A stretch of 48,149 bases of DNA from Bacteroidales bacterium. GTDB lineage: Bacteria > Bacteroidota > Bacteroidia > Bacteroidales > UBA932. Shown one piece after another: positions 43,349 through 48,149 of the stretch. The stretch lies in contig JAEEHS010000053.1 of assembly GCA_016281015.1 (NCBI GenBank), positions 1 through 48,149 on the forward strand, read 5' to 3'. The notes below the pieces were generated by a model. That model saw only the letters and a list, made by a program, of their open reading frames with translations. It made no database searches and was not told the origin of the DNA. The position numbers and the translations under genes are program-made. Position 1 is the stretch's first letter. Every line of letters starts with the position of its first letter.

Positions 43349-44788
43349 ATGGAAAGATTAAACCGTAAGACTGCTCCCCAGGCGAAGCAGTACACCGAAA
43401 AGGTGATTCAGTTCGGAGAAGGCAACTTCCTCCGCGCCTTCATCGAATGGATTATCTGGAAGACCAACCAGAAAACGGATTTCAACGGATCCGTCGTCGT
43501 CGTCCAGCCCATCGAGAAGGGCATGGTCGAATGGCTCAACGAGCAGGACGGCCTGTACCACCTGAACCTTCAGGGACTGCTCGGCGGTGAACCGGTCGAC
43601 AGCGTGGACCTGATCGATGTCATTTCCCGCGGACTGAACCCCTACACCCAGTTCGAGGCGTACCTGGCCCTCTCTGAACAGCCGGAGATCCGTTTCGTCA
43701 TCTCCAATACGACCGAGGCGGGCATCGCTTTCGATCCGGCGTGCAAACTGGACGACAAGCCGGCTTCCTCCTATCCGGGCAAACTGACCCAGCTCCTGTA
43801 CCACCGCTATCAGTTCTTCAAGGGGGACAAGAGCAAGGGCCTTGTCATCTTCCCCTGCGAATTGATTTTCGAGAACGGAAAGCACCTGAAAGAATGCATT
43901 CGGCAGTACATTGACCTCTGGAACCTCGGCCCGGACTTCGCTGCCTGGTTCGAGGAGGCCTGCGGCGTGTATTCGACCCTGGTGGACCGCATCGTCCCGG
44001 GGTATCCGCGCGATACCGCCGCCCAGCTCTGCGAGCGGGCCGGCTATGACGACCATCTGCTGGACAAGGCCGAGATTTTCCATCTCTGGGTCATCGAGGC
44101 CCCGAAGGAGGTGGCAAAGGAATTCCCGGCCGACAAGGCGGGACTCAACGTCCTGTTCGTCCCTTCCGAGGCTCCATACCATGAGCGGAAGGTCACCCTG
44201 CTGAACGGCCCGCACACGGTGCTGAGTCCGGTGGGCTATCTCAGTGGCCTGAACACGGTGAAGGAGTGCTGCGAAGATCCCGAGATCGGCGCTTTCGTCC
44301 GGAAGGTCATGTACGAGGAACTGCTTCCGACCCTGAATCTTCCGAAGGAGGAACTCGAAAAGTTTGCCGGCGATGTGCTGGAGCGCTTCCGCAATCCGTT
44401 CGTGAAACATTTCGTGACCTCCATCATGCTCAATTCCTTCCCGAAATTCAAGACCCGCGACCTGCCCGGTCTGAAGACCTATCTGGAGCGCAAAGGTGCG
44501 CTTCCGAAGGGCCTGGTCCTGGGCCTTGCCGGTATCTGTACCTATTATAAGGGTGGAAAACGCGGAGAAGATGAGATTGTTCCGAACGATGATCCGAAGA
44601 TCATGGACCTTCTGAAAGGCCTCTGGGCGACGGGTGATGTCCGTAAAGTCGCCGAAGGCGTCCTCGCCGACGATTTCATCTGGGGCGAGGATTTGAATCA
44701 GATTCCGGGCCTTACCGAACTTCTTGCCGCCGACCTGGCGTTGATCCAGAAAGAAGGCATGCGCAGCGCTGTTAAATCTATTATCTAA
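43349..44788 (+). CDS. uxaB: Tagaturonate reductase (altronate oxidoreductase)
   Basis: A 479-residue cytoplasmic NAD-dependent polyol dehydrogenase of the mannitol-dehydrogenase family, which reduces D-tagaturonate to D-altronate. The dinucleotide-binding start is [16 protein letters not shown]; other markers are [35 protein letters not shown] and the C-terminal catalytic-domain block [20 protein letters not shown], with the Lys-x5-Asn-x2-His pattern (K in [11 protein letters not shown]) of the family. Gene order uxaC-uxaA-uxaB differs from reaction order but keeps the full set together. 5 nt lie between its stop and the transporter gene. Confidence 0.94.
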   Translation: MERLNRKTAPQAKQYTEKVIQFGEGNFLRAFIEWIIWKTNQKTDFNGSVVVVQPIEKGMVEWLNEQDGLYHLNLQGLLGGEPVDSVDLIDVISRGLNPYTQFEAYLALSEQPEIRFVISNTTEAGIAFDPACKLDDKPASSYPGKLTQLLYHRYQFFKGDKSKGLVIFPCELIFENGKHLKECIRQYIDLWNLGPDFAAWFEEACGVYSTLVDRIVPGYPRDTAAQLCERAGYDDHLLDKAEIFHLWVIEAPKEVAKEFPADKAGLNVLFVPSEAPYHERKVTLLNGPHTVLSPVGYLSGLNTVKECCEDPEIGAFVRKVMYEELLPTLNLPKEELEKFAGDVLERFRNPFVKHFVTSIMLNSFPKFKTRDLPGLKTYLERKGALPKGLVLGLAGICTYYKGGKRGEDEIVPNDDPKIMDLLKGLWATGDVRKVAEGVLADDFIWGEDLNQIPGLTELLAADLALIQKEGMRSAVKSII

Positions 44789-44793
44789 GCCAT

Positions 44794-46245
44794 ATGTCAA
44801 CACAGAAACAACTCATGACAAATTGGCGCTGGTGGCTTTGCTCCCTGCTTTTCGTCGCTACCACCGTCAACTACCTGGACCGTCAGGTCCTGTCTCTGAC
44901 CTATGAGGAATTCATCAAACCCGAGTTCCACTGGACGGATGATAACTACGGTACTATTACCGCTTTCTTCTCCATCTTCTACGCCATCTGCTGCCTTTTC
45001 GCCGGCAAATTCGTGGACTGGATGGGCACGAAGAAAGGCTATCTGATTTCCATCGGCGTCTGGTCTGCCGGCGCCTGCCTCCACGCCGCCTGCGGCTGGG
45101 CGACCGCCCATCTGACCGGTGTCGGTTCCGTTGAGGCTATGCGTGCGGTTGAAATCGGTTCTAATGCCGCCCTGGCCATCTCGACGACCTCGGTGTATCT
45201 CTTCCTTCTGTGCCGGGGGATCCTGGCCCTCGGTGAAGCCGGAAACTTCCCGGCGGCCATCAAGGTGACGGCGGAGTATTTCCCGAAGAAAGACCGCGCT
45301 TTTGCGACCTCCATCTTCAATGCCGGTGCCTCGGTCGGCGCCCTCGCGGCTCCGCTCTGCATCCCGCCGCTGGCCAAGTCCCTCGGATGGGAATGGGCCT
45401 TTATCATTATTGGCGGCCTGGGCTTTATCTGGATGTTCTTCTGGGCCTTCATGTATGACAAGCCCGAGGAGAGCAAGCGCGTCAATGCCGCAGAAATCGA
45501 GTATATCCACCAGGATGATGCGGCCGAAGCAGCCGAAAAGGCAGCCATCGCGGCCGAAAAGTCCATCCCGATGCTCCAGTGCTTCGGTTACAAGCAGACC
45601 TGGGCCTTCATCACCGGTAAGTTCTTCACCGACGGTGTCTGGTGGTTCTTCCTCTTCTGGGCTCCGTCCTATTTCTCCAACCAGTTCAACGCCCCTGCGA
45701 CGTCCGGTCTCGGACAGGCCTTGATTTTCACCCTGTATGCCATCGTGACGGTCGTGTCCATCGGCGGCGGCTACCTGCCGAAGATTTTCGTGGACAAGAA
45801 GGGAATGAATCCTTATGCCGGCCGTATGCTGGCGATGCTGATTTTCGCCTTCTTCCCGATTGCGGCGCTTTTCGCCCAGCCCCTCGGCATCCGGTTCAAT
45901 ACGCCCTGGTGGCCGGCTATCCTGATCGGTCTCGCTGCGGCCGGCCATCAGGCCTGGAGCGCGAACCTCTTCTCCACCATCGGTGACATGTTCCCGAAGA
46001 GTACCATCGCCACGGTGACTGGCATCGGCGCCATGGCCGGCGGTGTCGGCTCGATGTTTATCCAGAAGATTGCCGGTAAACTCTTTACCTATTCCGAGCA
46101 GATGGGCGATGCCTTCACCTTCCTCGGATTCAGCGGCAAGCCTGCCGGCTACTTCATCATGTTCTGCTTCTGCGGTGTTGCCTACCTCATCGCCTGGAGC
46201 ATCATGAAAGCCCTCGTGCCGAAGTATAAGCCGATCGAAGTATAG
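44794..46245 (+). CDS. exuT: MFS hexuronate transporter, ExuT-like
   Basis: A 483-residue inner-membrane protein with 12 hydrophobic segments, of the anion:cation symporter (ACS) family. VNYLDRQVLSL in the first helix and KFVDWMGTKKGYLISIGVWS in the loop between helices 2 and 3 are the family signature, and GEAGNFPAAIKVTAEYFPKKDRA is a further match to ExuT/GudP-type transporters. The central cytoplasmic loop (about residues 235-265) is rich in Ala and Glu. It would import D-galacturonate (or glucuronate) with protons for UxaC. The last gene of the operon, followed by a strong hairpin. Confidence 0.9.
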   Translation: MSTQKQLMTNWRWWLCSLLFVATTVNYLDRQVLSLTYEEFIKPEFHWTDDNYGTITAFFSIFYAICCLFAGKFVDWMGTKKGYLISIGVWSAGACLHAACGWATAHLTGVGSVEAMRAVEIGSNAALAISTTSVYLFLLCRGILALGEAGNFPAAIKVTAEYFPKKDRAFATSIFNAGASVGALAAPLCIPPLAKSLGWEWAFIIIGGLGFIWMFFWAFMYDKPEESKRVNAAEIEYIHQDDAAEAAEKAAIAAEKSIPMLQCFGYKQTWAFITGKFFTDGVWWFFLFWAPSYFSNQFNAPATSGLGQALIFTLYAIVTVVSIGGGYLPKIFVDKKGMNPYAGRMLAMLIFAFFPIAALFAQPLGIRFNTPWWPAILIGLAAAGHQAWSANLFSTIGDMFPKSTIATVTGIGAMAGGVGSMFIQKIAGKLFTYSEQMGDAFTFLGFSGKPAGYFIMFCFCGVAYLIAWSIMKALVPKYKPIEV

Positions 46246-46289
46246 TCTCTTCGGTTTCGGAAAGACGGCTGATTATCAGCTACTTACAG

Positions 46290-46323
46290 AATCTCCCTTC
46301 CCCGTTTTGGGGGAAGGGAGATT
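46290..46323. terminator. Strong hairpin, terminator between the pectin operon and kduI/DUF4861 genes
   Basis: AATCTCCCTTCCCC (46290-46303), loop GTTTTG, GGGGAAGGGAGATT (46310-46323): a perfect 14-bp stem between convergent genes. There is little of a T-run on either side, but such symmetrical stems between convergent operons are typical bidirectional stop points. A shorter palindrome GCTGATTATCAGC is at 46268-46280. Confidence 0.65.
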
Positions 46324-46353
46324 TCGTAATGTATTGACTGTCAAGCTGGATGC

Positions 46354-47211
46354 TTACCGGCCGGAGACAAGCGCAAACCAGTCTTCGGCGGTCTTGATCT
46401 CACCCTTGGACCAGCAGGAGCCGATGCTGTAGGAAAGCGTCTCGCCGGAAACAATCTCTTTGACGAGGAGGGCATGATCCAGCTCCCGGGAGAGCAGGAG
46501 ACCGTCCGCCCCGGGAAGGACCACGGCGACCCCGATCAGCCCGTCTTCGGGTTCGGCGCTCTGGTCGGAGGCTTTCTCCCAGATGGCGTAGCGGTCGCTT
46601 TTCTCCAGGGAATCGACCACGGTCTGCTGGGCGCTGTGGAGCTTGAGGCCTGCCGCGACGCAGAGACTGTCACAACCGCTGAACGTGTAGCTGTCTTCCA
46701 CTGCGGTGAAATAACTGTCCGCCGTGACGGTCAGCTTTTTCGTCAGGGATACCTTGACGCCCTCGGACGCTTCCCACTCGGGGTAGCTCAGGGTAAAGAC
46801 AACCTTTTCGGGGGTCGTTTCGAGAACCTCGTAACTGCGATAGTTGGTCTTGGGATAGCAGAGCTTTCCGTCAATCAGCGGAACGGAGGCACCGCCGCCG
46901 AGGGAGACCGCCACCTTGTAGCAATCCTTTCCGCCATGGTCGTGGTGATAGTACCCGGGGTCTTCCATGGCGCCTTTGTACCACTCGTCAGCAACGAGTT
47001 TTCCGGGCAGTTTCACCCAGATGTCCAGTCCGGGAGAGGTCGGGTTGCCTTCCAGGGCCTTTCCATAGAAACGGCCCGCGATGAGGTTGTTTTCGAAGAC
47101 GAAGTCATCGGCCCTTTCCGGGACGAAACGGGCCATGACTTTCTGTTCGGGGCTTTTACACCCAGCGGCCGCGAGGGTAGCAGCCGCCAAGAGAATGATG
47201 AGCTTTTTCAT
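46354..47211 (-). CDS. DUF4861-type lipoprotein of a pectin locus
   Basis: A 285-residue lipoprotein (lipobox LAAAGC, Cys18). The sequence RFVPERADDFVFENNLIAGR, FYGKALEGNPTSPGLDIWVK, the GYYHHDHGGKDCYKV segment with clustered His and Asp, YRSYEVLETTPEKVVFTLSY and GSCWSKGEIKT are features I associate with DUF4861, found in uronate-polysaccharide loci of Bacteroidota. Its biochemical role is not known to me; the HHDHGGKD cluster could bind a metal. The ATG shares one base with the kduI stop (TAATG at 47209-47213), so the two are translationally coupled, although KduI is cytoplasmic and this protein is exported. Confidence 0.72.
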   Translation of the reverse strand: MKKLIILLAAATLAAAGCKSPEQKVMARFVPERADDFVFENNLIAGRFYGKALEGNPTSPGLDIWVKLPGKLVADEWYKGAMEDPGYYHHDHGGKDCYKVAVSLGGGASVPLIDGKLCYPKTNYRSYEVLETTPEKVVFTLSYPEWEASEGVKVSLTKKLTVTADSYFTAVEDSYTFSGCDSLCVAAGLKLHSAQQTVVDSLEKSDRYAIWEKASDQSAEPEDGLIGVAVVLPGADGLLLSRELDHALLVKEIVSGETLSYSIGSCWSKGEIKTAEDWFALVSGR

Positions 47212-48056
47212 TACTTCAGATCGCTGGTCTTACAGACATCCATGTCACCATAGTCGTCGTTTTCGCCGCACATGCCCCAGATGAAGGTGTAGTTGCGCGT
47301 AGCACAGGCAGCGTGAATGCTCCACTGCGGGGAGATGACGGCCTGTTCCCCCTTCATCCAGATGTGGCGCGTCTCCTGGGGCTCGCCCATGAAGTGGCAG
47401 ACGGCGGCATCGTCCGGGATCTCAAAATAGAAGTAGACCTCCATGCGGCGGTCGTGGGTATGGGCCGGCATGGTGTTCCAGGTCGAGCCCGGAGCGAGTT
47501 CGGTCATGCCCATCTGCAACTGGCAGCAGGGAACGACTTCCTTGACGAGCAGGCGGTTGATGGTTCGTTCGTTGGACTCTTCCAGGCTTCCGAGGTGCAT
47601 CACGACGGCATCCTTCTTCGAAACCTGTTTGATGCCGGTTTCGCGATGGGCCGTGGCGGAGTTGAAATAGAATTTGGCCGGATGGGCCGGATCCAGGCTC
47701 CGGAAGGAAACGTGGCGGTTGCCGCGGCCAATGTACAGGGCCTCCTTGAAGGGGATGGTGAACTCCTCGTCACCCACTTTCACGACGCCGGTACCTCCGA
47801 CATTGATGATGCCGACTTCGCGGCGCTGGGTGAAGTATTCGGCCCGGAGAATCTCCGGGGGAGTGAGGACGAGTTCTTCATGGACGGGAACGGCTCCGCC
47901 GGCGATGATGCGGTCGAACATGGAATAGACCATGTTGATTTCATCCGGGACCATTACCTTCTCGACCAGGTATTCTTTCCGGATCCGTTCGGTATCGTAG
48001 TGTTTTGCGTCGACGTTGCTGGACGCCTGGCGCACGGTGCAGTTGTCTTTTGACAT
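47211..48056 (-). CDS. kduI: 5-keto-4-deoxyuronate isomerase
   Basis: About 281 residues, like the 278 of E. coli KduI. It isomerises 5-keto-4-deoxyuronate (formed from the unsaturated uronate released by GH105) to 2,5-diketo-3-deoxygluconate. The cupin has the zinc site PAHTHDRRMEVYFYFE (two His and Glu) and the later His in QWSIHAACATRNYTFIWGM; YIGRGNRHVSFRSLDP and AKFYFNSATAHR are further family blocks. The ATG at 48056 (MSKDNCTVRQ) gives the normal length; the longer open frame to 48119 has no conserved residues. No clear promoter is visible in the last 93 bases, so it may be preceded by another gene beyond the window, possibly kduD. Confidence 0.93.
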   Translation of the reverse strand: MSKDNCTVRQASSNVDAKHYDTERIRKEYLVEKVMVPDEINMVYSMFDRIIAGGAVPVHEELVLTPPEILRAEYFTQRREVGIINVGGTGVVKVGDEEFTIPFKEALYIGRGNRHVSFRSLDPAHPAKFYFNSATAHRETGIKQVSKKDAVVMHLGSLEESNERTINRLLVKEVVPCCQLQMGMTELAPGSTWNTMPAHTHDRRMEVYFYFEIPDDAAVCHFMGEPQETRHIWMKGEQAVISPQWSIHAACATRNYTFIWGMCGENDDYGDMDVCKTSDLK

Positions 48057-48149
48057 GTTGCTGAGGTTGTTTTGCGATATGGGGGAGTAGACCGCGGTGT
48101 GCATAGGGGATATGGCCATTGAGGGTGGCAGTGGCTTGGGAGGGCAGGA

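Noticed and set aside
24739..46245. Possible internal promoters in the pectin operon gaps (30,820-30,846; 35,986-35,998; 43,338-43,348)
   Set aside because: No TAnnTTTG with TTG at 19-20 bp was found there by reading.
48057..48119. Longer N-terminus for KduI
   Set aside because: It would exceed the usual length by 21 residues with no conserved residues; ATG 48056 gives 281 residues, close to known KduI.
1..48149. tRNA/rRNA genes, CRISPR arrays, intact insertion sequences, riboswitches
   Set aside because: No cloverleaf-like segments, regularly spaced repeats, transposase motifs or known riboswitch cores were seen; the only mobile-type trace is the ORF6N-like remnant. A tRNAscan or Infernal run would settle the RNA part.

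Overview
The window comes from a Bacteroidota genome, most likely an uncultured gut or rumen Bacteroidales (Rikenellaceae, Prevotellaceae and UBA932/Cryptobacteroides-like relatives are all possible; the sequence alone does not decide). Evidence: a SusC/SusD pair, many Bacteroidales-type lipoproteins, fimbrillin-like and DUF6935-type proteins, few Shine-Dalgarno sequences, and promoters of the Bacteroidota form TTTG/TTG - 19 to 20 bp - TAnnTTTG in front of at least seven genes. The DNA is GC-rich by eye, which produces long antisense open frames that are not genes. I see no tRNA, rRNA, CRISPR array, intact insertion sequence or prophage.

Left part (1-24,615), housekeeping and accessory genes in short units, often convergent or divergent: the damaged end of an endonuclease/exonuclease/phosphatase gene; a sugar unit (phosphomannose-isomerase-like protein, ROK kinase, GH3 lipoprotein); a decayed ORF6N/RhuM-like remnant; a large FAD/Fe-S D-lactate-dehydrogenase-type oxidase; a LOG-family protein diverging from a DJ-1/PfpI protein; alanine racemase; an inositol-monophosphatase-family enzyme; a class-I glutamine-amidotransferase-like (C26) lipoprotein; a DUF6935-type lipoprotein; a 1,065-residue fimbrillin-like lipoprotein preceded by a 57-codon small gene; an AlkZ-like winged-helix protein; a PA-domain lipoprotein with a YugP-type zinc peptidase; a TPR protein coupled to a WalJ/YycJ-type MBL hydrolase; and an M28-like protein whose catalytic Glu position reads Lys.

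Right part (about 23,569-48,149) is a complete-looking pectin (homogalacturonan) utilisation locus. A LacI-family regulator diverges from a run of eleven plus-strand genes with gaps of 0-68 nt, consistent with one 21.5-kb operon: GH28 polygalacturonase, a GDSL acetylesterase/CE8 pectin methylesterase fusion, GH105 unsaturated-uronyl hydrolase, FN3-PL1 pectate lyase, SusC, SusD, a 1,458-residue lipoprotein with three related beta-helix modules, then uxaC, uxaA, uxaB and an ExuT-type transporter. Surface enzymes remove esters and cut the chain, SusCD imports oligomers, periplasmic enzymes finish them, ExuT brings galacturonate in, and UxaC-UxaB-UxaA convert it to 2-keto-3-deoxygluconate (KDG). 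Beyond a strong hairpin, kduI and a DUF4861-type lipoprotein gene face the operon from the other strand; KduI handles the unsaturated uronate made by PL1/GH105. KduD, KdgK and KdgA are not in the window.

The most novel points are the three-module putative pectin-binding lipoprotein with a conserved D-x-R ... GGR-x-x-x-RVD signature, the LacI/palindrome control of a SusCD locus without a hybrid two-component regulator, and the coupling of kduI to a DUF4861 lipoprotein gene.
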